A stretch of DNA of 64,000 bases from Manihot esculenta (taxonomy: Eukaryota > Streptophyta > Magnoliopsida > Malpighiales > Euphorbiaceae): assembly GCF_001659605.2 (NCBI RefSeq), contig NC_035177.2, forward strand, positions 34,178,136 through 34,242,135, written 5' to 3'. Within the stretch, counting starts at the first letter, position 1, and the number at the start of each line of letters is the position of its first letter. Of this stretch, positions 20,155 to 32,021 are shown piece by piece. Under the pieces are notes generated by a model. The model worked only from the letters and a program-made list of their open reading frames with translations. It had not been told where the DNA came from and ran no database searches. The translations under genes and the position numbers were made by a program.

Positions 20155-22712
20155 TGTAACAGCCCGGAAACCGATACCCCTCTGTAACGGCTCCAAACTG
20201 CTCGGCGCTAGGATCCAGATCGGCTTAAGGCCGCCTAGACCCGTAGCAAGCCTGCTACTGAACTCTGGGTACATGCTCAATCCCATACATGATCCGACTA
20301 AACACTAGCTTTGAAAACCTTTTCTGTAAAACTACCAGGCTTAACCTTAAAATCACAGCCGTCAAGGCCTACACCAGTGATCTACTACTAAACTGAAAAC
20401 ATAGAACCCACTCTCTTAGGGTCAACATATAACAGGCTAGCCTTACTTTCCTTTATGGGTCAAGGGATTTTATACCCTTTCTTCCCTCTCAGATGGGTCA
20501 AGGGATTTAATACCCTTTCTTCCCTGATCACTGGAGTTTTAGAAACACATCATATAGTAAGCCTAGCTTGACACATTTCTCATCAAGAAACGGAAAACAG
20601 GACACATGCATACACTAGGGATTCAGCACACACTGGGCAAAGCACAACTCTAGACATTATCTCATTATACTCTATCTCTTTACCACAAGCTCTTGCCATG
20701 CATAACCTGTATACACATCATGTCCATACATCATGTCCACAACTATACTATACAAACATACATAACATAACATAACATCCTTAACATCACTTTCTCTTTA
20801 CATCAGCAACACATATACATCAAGCTTCTTTCATACATATACATGCCTCAAGCCATTCTATCACAACCTAGCTATGCTATTACAGCCAAACACAGCAACC
20901 CATGCTTAACCTTTGCCTTTCCCATCGCTCACTCTGCTGAACTCTGGCCCTGCAAAACTGGAGTTAAGGGAATGGGGTGAGCTACAAGAGCCCAGTGAGT
21001 AGAAACCATAAAACAGTTCATTCATTATATGCTTTCATGGAATGTGTCACAACACAAACATCTCACATCTCGGATTAGACATGATCCCAGAACTCCCTCT
21101 GTCGGTGCCCGGTCCCTACGGACTCCCAGGTCACTACATGTACTAGAGCCCGGCCCCTAACTGCGGAGCTCCCAAAGGTCTTATCTAGACATAACAGGTA
21201 GCGGGCTACTGAGATCGCCTTGGTCCATCCCATCAACAATAACAATGCAATGCAGCATATTCGTGATCTCTAATGCAGTACAACCTAGTATCATATGGCA
21301 TCCATGATGCGTGTCTCATGCTCATACTGTAACTATCTTACCCATTAGCTTTAAAACATGCATAGTTAGTTCTACTCACCTGAAGCCAAGCTGTGACTAA
21401 CTCTGGGCCAACTCTCACACTGGAGCTAAACACCTTGCCTCAGGTCCAATCCTACACAGGTGGACTCACATGAGGTGCCAAACAACTCTAACATAACTCT
21501 AAAACAACTCTGAAACACCTTCCCAAAAACCCCCTAAAAGATCCTAGAACAATCATGCAAAGCATGCAAAAGAAGGCTGGGCAGGACACTTTCGGCGGCA
21601 GGTTCGGCGGCCGAATGTCCTCTCCAGAGACGAACCTCGCCTACTTTCGGCGGCCGAATCTCCTCTTTCGGCGGCCGAAGCCTTCGGGGGCAAGGTTCGG
21701 GGGCCAAAACACACTCCAGAGACGAAAGTCTCAACCTTCGGCGGCACCTTCGGCGGCCGAACCTCCCCTTCAGAGACGAAAGTCCAATCCTTCGGGGGCA
21801 GGTTGAGGCAGCCGAAACCACCTCCTCAACACGTTCGGCGGCCGAACCCTCCTTCGGCGGCCGAAGCTGGGTTCTCCAGTTAGGCAGAACCTAGCTCACC
21901 TTAAGCATAACTTCCCCCAAACCTCACTCAACATGCATCCCGACACACATAACAAGCATATCCTCAAATATATGCACAAAGGGGTCCAAAACTACCTAAA
22001 AACCCCAACAAACAACACCCATAACACATAAACATACTCATGCATTAAAACCCTCAAAAACATCCTTTTACACCTCACCATGCAACTCTTCCCTTTCCCT
22101 CCATAAAACTTGCTTAAACACTAGAAAACACAAGGATCAACACTTACCTCTTCTAGAACAAAGGCTGGTGTGATCCTAGCTTCAAAACAAGCTTCAAGAA
22201 CTTCAAGCTCCACAACTTCCTCTTTTTACTCAAAACCTTCAACACCAAGTGAAAACTCATGAAAACCTTACAAGATTTGAGGAAAACACCATGAAAACCT
22301 CCCAAGGAGAGCATAACCTCACCTTTGACTACTAAGAGAGCTTCCAACACCCTCCATGGCCGGTCAAAGGGGTTTAAATAGGTGACCAACCGCCTTTCCT
22401 TCGGCTGCCGAAACTGCATGCAAAACCATGCAACATTCGGCGGCCTAACGTGAAGTTTCGGAAGCCGAACCTATAGCACTTTCGGCGGCCGAACATTACC
22501 TTCGGCGGCCGAACCTGCATTTTGCCTCCTTAGTCTTTTCTCTTCAAACCTCATTTCCTTTCCTTTCAAAACCATAAAACACGTAAAAACATGTTAGAAA
22601 ACCTTGTAGAAAACTTCCGTTTACCCTTGCAATACCCCGCCAAACCGGATCCGACATCCGAGATTCCACCGAACGGTAGGAATTCCGATGCCTGAACGAG
22701 CCGGGTATTACA
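20155..22712 (-). repeat. 3' LTR of F
   Basis: 2558 bp, minus orientation (TGTAATACCC at 22712 to ...CTGTTACA at 20155). It carries a downstream motif cluster (21590-21880), a donor-like GAGGTAAG (RC near 22143-22150), TATTTAAA-like promoter sequence near 22370, and promoter-proximal motif pairs including 22481 and 22501. The plus strand contains two near-identical TATGGGTCAAGGGATTT / ATGGGTCAAGGGATTT units near 20453 and 20493. Confidence 0.93.
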
Positions 22713-23646
22713 ATCTACCCCCCTTATAAAAACATTCATCCCCGAATGTTAACACAACAAACAAAACAAGCAAACAAGCAAACGAAACTTAACGTCGCTC
22801 TCGAACTGCCCAAGCTTCCACTGCGCACTCTGATCGTTGCCCTTCTCTCTTCATCTGTCCTACACTGGCTTCGTCTGTAACTCGCAACAGGCTTCTGCTG
22901 CGCTACTCTGATCCTTCTCTTTTTCCTCCTTCTCTGCTCTTCCTCTTCTTCCTCTGTCCCATCCTAGGCTCACGGATTCATCCTTCTTTGCTCACATCGC
23001 ACTCCCATCACACTGGACCATTCATCCTTGTCTAGCTAGCACTCCACTACGCCTACGCTCTCTTCATCACTCTCACAACTCCGCAGATGCCATCTTGTGA
23101 GGAAAACTAAAAGGGTTCTAGTACCATGTACCACTTCTCTACCAATTCTACCTCCCTGTCTGATGGTAAACCTGCCACTAGCCTACGAACACGTCGAACC
23201 ACTCTCACACTACGATATTAAGGCTGGTTCCCAGACCTGCCTGCTAACCGCTTAAACCTGAAGAAGAACTGACTTTAACAACCCCTCCTAAACACCCTAC
23301 GAGCCTGACAGCTGATAGCGAACTTCTAGGCATTCTACTGGGTCCCCTCTGACACCTACCTCAGATCCATCCTGAACTCCGCTCCTGACTACCATGCGCT
23401 GCAGACGCAGGTAACCCCAGCATCATAAAGAGAAAACCAAGCCATCCCCGAATGACATCCAAACACTCAAGTCTCGGACCGTCAAGTCGAGTGGCTGGCA
23501 TCTACTCTCAAGGACACTGGACTGAACCTTTGCCAGAGATGAATCCTACCCGGGTCTACCTAACCCAAAGAGGACACACTAAGCCGAGAAGCTATCAACT
23601 CAACCGCTCAAAGCTCCTAGAGCAACTAACGAACAAACACTAGAGC
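22713..23646 (-). pseudogene. Decayed protease/RT remnant of F
   Basis: No usable frame. The minus strand still aligns by eye to element C's protease region (the counterpart of GTGTCCTCT..GGGT near 23565) and to the start of RT (the PGLPPAR and YRMAPAE region, 23083-23190), so this is a heavily mutated pol fragment. The end next to the LTR (22713-22760) has the purine tract and a pre-PPT hairpin with one damaged arm (ACATTCATCCCCGAATGT). Confidence 0.65.
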
Positions 23647-24351
23647 TCACAAAACAACAGAACAAGAACAAGTGAGCATACCTGGCATCACTGTGTCCGC
23701 TGTGTCTGCTCCTCCTCCTTGGTGACTGGCCTGACCTACATTCCTGGTAGTTAACCGCTGGGCTTGTACCACCCTGGGCGAAGTAGGACAGTCACGCGCA
23801 AAGTGCCCTTCTTGTCCACACTTAAAACATGCCGTTGTCCATGCAAGACACACTCCCTTATGCGGCCTTCCACAGCTCACACATTTTACTCTCCCTCTAC
23901 CAGAACTTGAACCAACACCATACCCCAGACTAGCCTTTTTCCTATTCCAAAACTCTCGCTTCTTTGACCCCTTAAGGCCTCTAACCCTCTTTTGCTCTCT
24001 TTTCGCAGCTGTGCTCAGAAGGGAGGGCTCAACTTCTCCTGAACTTGAGGTCTGAGAATCCTTCGTCTGCACATCATCTTCCGAGTTGCCCATCCTTTCT
24101 TCATCCATATTCACTTGCACACCTACATCCCTCCTTCGCACATCCATCCTCTCTTCTCGCATGCTGTCTCCGGACACTCTTCCTTGCTCCATTCCTTCTT
24201 TGTTTCCCTCTCGCGACATCTCAGGGTTCCTTGATGCTTCCTTACTGCTAACTCCTCCTGACTGCACTCTTGGCAGAACGGGAGAAAAGGTGTCCGTACC
24301 TTCCCACTCAGATGGATCTGACTCCACAAACTGACTCGCACCTTGCATCAT
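23647..24351 (-). CDS. Core-less gag protein of F
   Basis: About 234 codons from ATG at 24351, chosen because every related gag here starts 7-8 bases after a TTTYCAG acceptor-like site (24359-24361 in F). The N-terminus is diverged but alignable to other gags, with an acidic/charged middle (MREERMDVRRR, VQVNMDEERM). The capsid-forming core (the DDPFEYL...REWF region in E) is missing. A basic stretch (GLKGSKKREFW) leads to two zinc motifs: CVSCGRPHKGVC and a complete CCHC knuckle CFKCGQEGHFARDC. It probably still binds nucleic acid but should not assemble capsid alone. The frame is uninterrupted. Confidence 0.7.
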   Translation of the reverse strand: MMQGASQFVESDPSEWEGTDTFSPVLPRVQSGGVSSKEASRNPEMSREGNKEGMEQGRVSGDSMREERMDVRRRDVGVQVNMDEERMGNSEDDVQTKDSQTSSSGEVEPSLLSTAAKREQKRVRGLKGSKKREFWNRKKASLGYGVGSSSGRGRVKCVSCGRPHKGVCLAWTTACFKCGQEGHFARDCPTSPRVVQAQRLTTRNVGQASHQGGGADTADTVMPGMLTCSCSVVL

Positions 24352-24849
24352 CACTCTTCTGAAACACAACAGGCACACAGGCACACATCAGCTTCACATC
24401 ATGTGAACAAAACACAAAACACATGAAAAGAAGCCTAACATAGGGTCCATGTAGCAAACACATGAACTCTAAAACACATAGATATCATGGATGATCCTGT
24501 CACCAAAAGCCCTCAATCTAGCATAACAGGCCATGACCAACTGTGCCAAAGGCCATACCTGGTCTCTCAACTCATCTTAGATCATAACATAGCATAGCGA
24601 GGATTAAGGGATCAGTCAACATCCATCATACCAACAGAAATGCACATGCATCAAACATGGCATTACACATCATCATCACGCAAGACATGACTCCTCAGCC
24701 TATCCTAGTGGACATGAGCTTTCTCTCGATCTTTCTTATTGTGCTTGCCCTCCTAAAGACAAAAACCTCTTTCCGATGTGAGATACCTCTAATCCCTGAG
24801 CATCTTTGCTCATGACACCGTACTCAACACCGTACTCAAGAGGCCCTAT

Positions 24850-24861
24850 GCTCTAATACCA
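24850..24861 (-). other. Initiator tRNA-Met primer-binding site of F
   Basis: Minus strand TGGTATTAGAGC, one transition from the TGGTATCAGAGC site complementary to initiator tRNA-Met. It lies 2 bases from the LTR edge at 24864. Confidence 0.85.
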
Positions 24862-24863
24862 TC

Positions 24864-26807
24864 TGTAACAGCCCGGAAACCGATACCCCTCTGTAACGGC
24901 TCCAAACTGCTCGGCGCTAGGATCCAGATCGGCTTAAGGCCGCCTAGACCCGTAGCAAGCCTGCTACTGAACTCTGGGTACCTGCTCAATCCCATACATG
25001 ATCCGACTAAACACTAGCTTTGAAAACCTTTTCTGTAAAACTACCAGGCTTAACCTTAAAATCACAGCCGTCAAGGCCTACACCAGTGATCTACTACTAA
25101 ACTGAAAACATAGAACCCACTCTCTTAGGGTCAACATATAACAGGCTAGCCTTACTTTCCTTTATGGGTCAAGGGATTTTATACCCTTTCTTCCCTCTCA
25201 GATGGGTCAAGGGATTTAATACCCTTTCTTCCCTGATCACTGGAGTTTTAGAAACACATCATATGGTAAGCCTAGCTTGACACATTTCTCATCAAGAAAC
25301 GGAAAACAGGACACATGCATACACTAGGGATTCAGCACACACTGGGCAAAGCACAACTCTAGACATTATCTCATTATACTCTATCTCTTTACCACAAGCT
25401 CTTGCCATGCATAACCTGTATACACATCATGTCCATACATCATGTCCACAACTATACTATACAAACATACATAACATAACATAACATCCTTAACATCACT
25501 TTCTCTTTACATCAGCAACACATATACATCAAGCTTCTTTCATACATATACATGCCTAAAGCCATTCTATCACAACCTAGCTATGCTATTGCAGCCAAAC
25601 ACAGCAACCCATGCTTAACCTTTGCCTTTCCCATCGCTCACTCTGCTGAACTCTGGCCCTGCAAAACTAGGCTTAAGGGAATGGGGTGAGCTACAAGAGC
25701 CCAGTGAGTAGAAACCATAAAATAGTTCATTCATTATATGCTTTCATGGAATGTGTCACAACACAAACATCTCACATCTCGGATTAGACATGATCCCAGA
25801 ACTCCCTCTGTCGGTGCCCGGTCCCTACGGACTCCCAGGTCACTACATGTACTAGAGCCCGGCCCCTAACTGCGGAGCTCCCAAAGGTCTTATCTAGACA
25901 TAACAGGTAGCGGGCTACTGAGATCGCCTTGGTCCATCCCATCAACAATAACAATGCAATGCAGCATATTCGTGATCTCTAATGCAGTACAACCTAGTAT
26001 CATATGGCATCCATGATGCGTGTCTCATGCTCATACTGTAACTATCTTACCCATTAGCTTTAAAACATGCATAGTTTGTTCTACTCACCTGAAGCCAAGC
26101 TGTGACTAACTCTGGGCCAACTCTCACACTGGAGCTAAACACCTTGCCTCAGGTCCAATCCTACACGGGTGGACTCACATGAGGTGCCAAACAACTCTAG
26201 CATAACTCTAAAACAACTCTGAAACACCTTCCCAAAAACCCCCTAAAAGATCCTAGAACAATCATGCAAAGCATGCAAAAGAAGGCTGGGCAGGACACTT
26301 TCGGCGGCAGGTTCGGCGGCCGAATGTCCTCTCCAGAGACGAACCTCGCCTACTTTCGGCGGCCGAATCTCCTCTTTCGGCGGCCGAAGCCTTCGGGGGC
26401 AAGGTTCGGGGGCCAAAACACACTCCAGAGACGAAAGTCTCAACCTTCGGCGGCACCTTCGACGGCCGAAACTCCCCTCCAGAGACGAAAGTCCAATCCT
26501 TCGGGGGCTGGTTGAGGCAGCCGAAACCACCTCCTCAACACGTTCGGCAGTCGAACCCTCCTTCGGCGGCCGAAGCTGGGTTCTCCAGTTAGGCAGAACC
26601 TAGCTCACCTCAAGCATAACTTCCCCCAAACCTCACTCAACATGCATCCCAACACACATAACAAGCATATCCTCAAATATATGCACAAAGGGGTCCAAAA
26701 CTACCTAAAAACCCCAACAAACAACACCCATAACACATAAACATACTCATGCATTAAAACCCTCAAAAACATCCTTTTACACCTCACCATGCAACTCTTC
26801 CCTTTCC
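24864..26807 (-). repeat. 5' LTR of F, part 1
   Basis: First 1944 bp (plus-strand order) of the second F LTR, about 99% identical to 20155-22098. Differences concentrate in the TTCGGC-type motifs (for example GGCGGCCGAA to GGCAGTCGAA near 26541). Confidence 0.93.
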
Positions 26808-29018
26808 TGTAACGACCCGAAAATCGGACCGCTACCGACGCTAGGATCCGGGTCGACTTAAGGCCGCCAGGATCCGTAGCAAGCCTGACATGTAACCTGT
26901 AAACCTGTTTAATCCCATACATGATCAACAATCATACAAAAAAATTAAAACTTTCCTTCATTCATTCCTCATTCACCAAACTCAACCTGTGCATGCACTA
27001 AACATACTCATAATCATAAACTTGACCCCTCTGTGGGATCTCATCAATGCCCCAATGGGCGATATACATGTTTGAGTTGGCTAACATCTATAGCATCAAA
27101 TGTCTAAGATCATGCATCAACAAGGGATTACAATGAACTATGGTCAAGCACAATTCTAAACCTCAATATCATTACACATAACATAACTATTCAGTTATAC
27201 ATCATCTTACAATTTATCATGTCCACTATCTATCTATTACAAACATAAGACTTTACTCTTCTTGACTTCTCTGTCTAGCCCATACCTGCAATCCTGGGGG
27301 ATTAGGGAAAAGGGGTGAGCTACAAGAGCCCAGTGAGCAGAATAATAGAAAACATTTAAATCTCATGCCATCATGTAATGCAACACATCACAACTAATCA
27401 CATCTCGGATGGTATTGTCACCAATAGTCCTCTACATAGTCCAACTGTGCCGGGACGTAGAATGGGTACAACCGGTCTTTCTCTTAACATAACATAACAT
27501 ACCAATGTGCCAGGGACGTAGAATGGGTACAACCTGGACTTCCATACCGTATCATGCCATAACATCATCATATCATATGAGGACTAAAGGGTCATCCAAT
27601 AACCAATCCACATCAACATCATAAATGCAATACAACATATTCGTGGAGTCTAATGCAAACAACCTATTTCATCACATGGCATTCATGATGCATGAACATG
27701 CTCAACTGTATAATTCATTTGCTTTAAAACATAAGGTTTATTCTACTCACCTCTGGATAGCTCTGACCAGACACTGGGGCAACAGACTCACTGCTGGGGT
27801 CCTCGGTTCCTCGGGTTTGAACCTACACAGGTGGACTCAAATGAGGGACCAAACATACCTGAACATAACTCTAAACTATTCCCCAAAAACCCCCTAAAAC
27901 ATCATGGAATAATCATAGGAAAACATGCAAGAAATGGCTGAACAGGGCACTTTCGGCGGCAGGTTCGGCGGCCGAAAGTCCCTCCAGAGCCGAAAGTCAG
28001 GCAGGTTCGGCGGCACCTTCGGCGGCCGAAAGTCCCAGACAGAGACGAAAGTCTCCTTTCGGGGGCAACTTCGGCAGCCGAAAGGCCTGCCTCCCCAGCC
28101 ATGTTCGGCGGCCGAAAGTGCCTTCGGCTGCCGAACCTGGTTTCTGCCAAAGGGTAGAAACTTGGCTCCTTTATGCACATTTGCCTCCTAACTCTTCCAA
28201 CATGCTTATAACTCATCCAAATCATGCACACAAGCTCCTAGGGGTCTCAAACTAACTTAAACCCTAACTACAACACACATACACAAGCTTTTGCAAGCCA
28301 CATTGTCTATAAACTCAAAAATCATCCATAACTCACTAAAAACCTACACATGCATTTCTACCCCATAAATCTAGCATAAAACTTACTTTAAACATAAAAT
28401 GAGCTTAAGATCGGCTCTTACCTCTTGAAGATCGAGAGGGAGACGTCCTAAACTCGGAGGTGGGAGATTTTGAGTTCTTGAACCTCAAAGCTCCAAAACT
28501 TGCTTTAAAACTCGAAAATCTTCAAAACAATGTAAAAGCTTGTGAAAATCTTGAAAGATTTAAGGGAAAGAACTCAAGGATGGTGAAGAATGGCGGAAGG
28601 ACTCACCTTGGCCGAAAATGGGGAAAAACTCGCCCGTTTTCGGCTAAGGGACCCTTTTATAGTGGCTGGCCAGGCCACGTTCGGGGGCCGAAAGTGCTTC
28701 CGCATGCATGCCATGTTCGGCGGTCGAACTTGAGGTTCGGCGGCCGAACCTGGACTTTCCTCACTTATGCCTTCGGGGGCCTAAAGCACTCCCGAAGTGC
28801 ATGCATGTTCGGCGGCCGAACTTTGAGTTTCGGCGGCCGAACCTGAGTTTTCCTCCAAGGATATTTTCATTCAAAAACTCATTTCCTCTTTACTTAAAAT
28901 CATCAAAAACATTAAAACATTTCATGAAAACATGGTTTTACCCTTCTAGAGGTCTCCGACATCCGAGATTCCACCGGACGGTAGAAATTTCGACACCGGA
29001 GTCTAGCCGGGTATTACA
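26808..29018 (-). repeat. Chromovirus solo LTR G
   Basis: 2211 bp, minus orientation, perfect target duplication TTTCC (26803-26807, 29019-29023) inside the 5' LTR of F. Same family as LTR C: both end in CGGTCCGATTTTCGGGTCGTTACA-type sequence. It contains TATAAAAG (RC at 28654-28661), motif pairs at 28716/28736 (20 bp), a donor-like GAGGTAAGAGC (RC at 28416-28426) and the GTAGAATGGGTACAACC tandem block (27460-27540). Confidence 0.95.
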
Positions 29019-29023
29019 TTTCC

Positions 29024-29637
29024 CTCCATAAAACTTGCTTAAACACTAGAAAACACAAGGATCAACACTTACCTCTTCTAGAACAAAGGCTGGTGTGATC
29101 CTAGCTTCAAAACAAGCTTCAAGAACTTCAAGCTCCACAACTTCCTCTTTTTACTCAAAACCTTCAACACCAAGTGAAAACTCATGAAAACCTTACAAGA
29201 TTTGAGGAAAACACCATGAAAACCTTCCAAGGAGAGCATAACCTCACCTTTGACTACCAAGAGAGCTTTCAACACCCTCCATGGCCGGTCAAAGGGGTTT
29301 AAATAGGTGACCAACCGCCTTTCCTTCGGCTGCCGAAACTGCATGCAAAACCATGCAACATTCGGCGGCCTAACGTGAAGTTTCAGAAGCCGAACCTATA
29401 GCACTTTCGGTGGCCGAACATTACCTTCGGCGGCCGAACCTGCATTTTGCCTCCTTAGTCTTTTCTCTTCAAACCTCATTTCCTTTCCTTTCAAAACCAT
29501 AAAACACGTAAAAACATGTTAGAAAACCTTGTAGAAAACTTCCGTTTACCCTTGCAATACCCCGCCAAACCGGATCCGACATCCGAGATTCCACCGAACG
29601 GTAGGAATTCCGATGCCTGAACGAGTCGGGTATTACA
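29024..29637 (-). repeat. 5' LTR of F, part 2
   Basis: Remaining 614 bp of the F LTR after solo LTR G. It resumes exactly where 26807 stopped and contains the motif pair 29406/29426. Confidence 0.93.
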
Positions 29638-29642
29638 TAGAA

Positions 29643-29879
29643 AAAGTCTTAACATAATCTGCATGTCTCTCTTGAGGAAAACTAATCCTAGCCATGGTAA
29701 GCAAAGGGAAACAAGGAAAGGAGGTAAGTAATCTTCATGCATATATTCTTCACTGCAATGATTCAAAATAGGTATCTAGAGTAAGATCTTAAGTGGAAAT
29801 AAGGATCTAGAGCAAGGAAAGCTTATTTGACTATGTTTGTTTGCTTGAGGACAAGCAAAAGTCCAAGTGTGGGGGTATT
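29643..29879 (+). other. 3' non-coding region of D, second part, and PPT
   Basis: Continues the 3' region after F (AAAGTCTTAACATAATCTGCATG matches element A at 8606). It ends with TTGAGGACAAGC and the PPT AAGTGTGGGGGTATT directly before the LTR at 29880. Confidence 0.85.
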
Positions 29880-30430
29880 TGATAGAGCATATTTTAGTCC
29901 ACATTATCATGATCTTATTGATGTTTATCTACACCTATTCTACCTAATTTTGTAGTTTTAATCATGTTTTGCAGATATTAGGTGTAAAGGAACAATTTGG
30001 AGAAAATGCTCTAAAAAATGCCAAAGAATGTCAAAAATCAGTCACCTTCGGAAGCACTTTCGGAAGCCGAAAGTCACCCACTTTCGAAAGCACTTTCGGC
30101 GGCCTAAAGTCGGGTCCAGAGACGAAACTCCACCACCTTCGGCGGCACCTTCGGCTGCCGAACCTTGCATCCAGAGCCGAAAGTCCAGCCTCCGAAACTT
30201 ATCTTAGGCGGCCGAAAGTGCCCCCGAACAGCATCCTTCTCATTCAATGAGCCAAATATTGAAGATCACATGTTTTCCACTTAGTGTGATGCTCATTCAA
30301 AATTCAAATCAAGGCTCCACCTTCCTCATTAGTGCATAAATCTTCTTGGACACACTATGGACATCAATTAAAAGACCTAAATGTCCCTCCCTTGTCTTCA
30401 CATGCACATATAAGACCAAGAGCACTTTGG
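29880..30430 (+). repeat. 3' LTR of D, part 1
   Basis: Matches 12874-13460 of the 5' LTR with about 2% difference and fewer TTCGGC repeat units. It ends abruptly at a deletion junction with E; the LTR resumes at 39553, so about 375 bp of it are missing. Confidence 0.92.
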
Positions 30431-32021
30431 TAGCATCTCACGGATGAACTTGTCACCAATAGCCCTCTACTACATGTCATAACATGTCCCACTGTGCCAA
30501 GGAGACTAGGTCATCACCTGGACTTCTCTTATCTGTCTCATATCATAACATGTCCCATTGTGCTAAGGAGACTAGGTCATCACCTGGACTTCTCTGATCT
30601 TTGATCTGACAGGCTGTCTGTCTAACTCATAGTACCAGGAGCGATCTGGACTATCCAGGAGCGACCTAGTATGGCTATCTCATGCCATATCTCATCTGAT
30701 CTCATAGTATCTCTGACTATATCAAGGGCTAAGGATCATCCAACATTCATCCATACACATATCATCTTATGCAATGCATCATATTCGTGGATTCTAATGC
30801 AACACAACCTAATACATAACATGGCATTTTATGATGCATGGATCATGCTAGAAGCGTGTCATTTCTCAAGTAAAATATTAAGTTTAGTTCCACTCACCTG
30901 TAGCCAATGCTTGGCTAACTCTGGGCTACCTCTAACTCTGAAGCAGCTACTACTGCTAAACACTTCGGTTCCTCGGGTCCAATCCTACAATGGAGGACGC
31001 AAATGAGGCACTAAACATACTCTATGCAACTGATAAATAACTCCCCACTAGAACACCTCAAAATATGCATGCAAAACAAGTAAAGGAAGGTTGGACAGGG
31101 CACCTTCGGCCGCACCTTCGGCGGCCGAATGTCTCCTCCAGAGACGAAAGTCGGGCATGTTTGGCGGCCGAATCCTCCTTCGGCTGCCGAACCTGAGTTC
31201 ATCCAGAGCTCAGCTTCGTGGATAAACACGCCTCCCACACCTTCCAATCCTTCCCAACATGCATCCAACCTCTCTAACTCATCCATATCTTAAAACAACA
31301 AGCATATAGGAGCTTAAGACAACTTAAACTCCAACAAACAAGCTCAACAAGCAAACATAAAACATAAAGGGTCCATAAACCCTAATATGCACAACTCATG
31401 CAAACTCAAGCATTAACTCCCCTTCCCTTCATAAAACTCTTAGAAAACAATATAAAAAACAAGGATCTCCACTTACCCCTTGAAGAACAAATGCTGGTGT
31501 GATCCAAACTCGAAGATATGGAGATCCAAGCTCCAAACTCCTCCAAGCTTTCAAACTCCTCAAAAATACATAAAACTTACTTAAAACTTGTTTAACTTTG
31601 AAAGATTTGATGGAAGACCATGAAAACAATCCAAGGAGATCAAGAACTCACCTAGGCTAGAAAGAGAGAAGAATCCTCCTCCTTTTTTCTGGACTCGGTG
31701 CCCTTTATAGATGAACAACCGCCTCAGCTTAGGCAGCCGAATCGCATGCAAAACCATGCAACGTTCAGCGGCCGAACTCAGACTTTCGGGGGCCGAATCT
31801 CGGGCAGTTTCGGCGGCCGAACTTTACCTTCGGCGGCCGAACATGGCAAAATGCCTCATTGGCCTTTTCTCTTCAAAACTCAATCCATTTCCATTCTAAC
31901 CCTTTAAAACACTCGAAAACAATTTAGAAAACCTTTCTCGTACCCTTCTAGAAACCTCTGACATCCTCGCATTCCACCGGACGGTAGGAATTCCGATGTC
32001 TGAATCTAGCCGGGTATTACA
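30431..32021 (-). repeat. Truncated 3' LTR of E
   Basis: Begins inside the LTR at TAGCATCTCACGGATG, the same point as 36387 of the 5' LTR. It includes two ~60-bp tandem copies of the CATGTCCCA.TGTGC.AAGGAGACTAGG block (30475-30600) and motif clusters at 31100-31190 and 31735-31845. Confidence 0.92.

Larger units (their letters stand above)
20155..29637 (-). mobile_element. Non-autonomous chromovirus derivative F
   Basis: Perfect target duplication TAGAA (20150-20154, 29638-29642) in the 3' non-coding region of D. 3' LTR 20155-22712; 5' LTR 24864-26807 plus 29024-29637 (split by solo LTR G). After removing G both LTRs are exactly 2558 bp and differ by about 25 substitutions (~1%). The internal region is only 2.15 kb: gag lacking its core domain plus decayed protease/RT sequence. 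With no RT or integrase it must have used enzymes made elsewhere. Confidence 0.93.

Noticed and set aside
21534..21821. Overlapping open frames rich in FGGR, RRPN and SAAE peptides (also at 26243-26530, 27894-28231, 52864-53186, 60473-60842)
   Set aside because: They arise on both strands from repeated TTCGGCGGCCGAA DNA within LTRs, have no consistent start, and lie in the transcript leader or promoter. They are not treated as genes.
23083..23640. Possible host gene exon between F's gag and LTR
   Set aside because: The minus strand aligns by eye with element C's protease/RT-start region and with equivalent relics in E and H; it is decayed pol.
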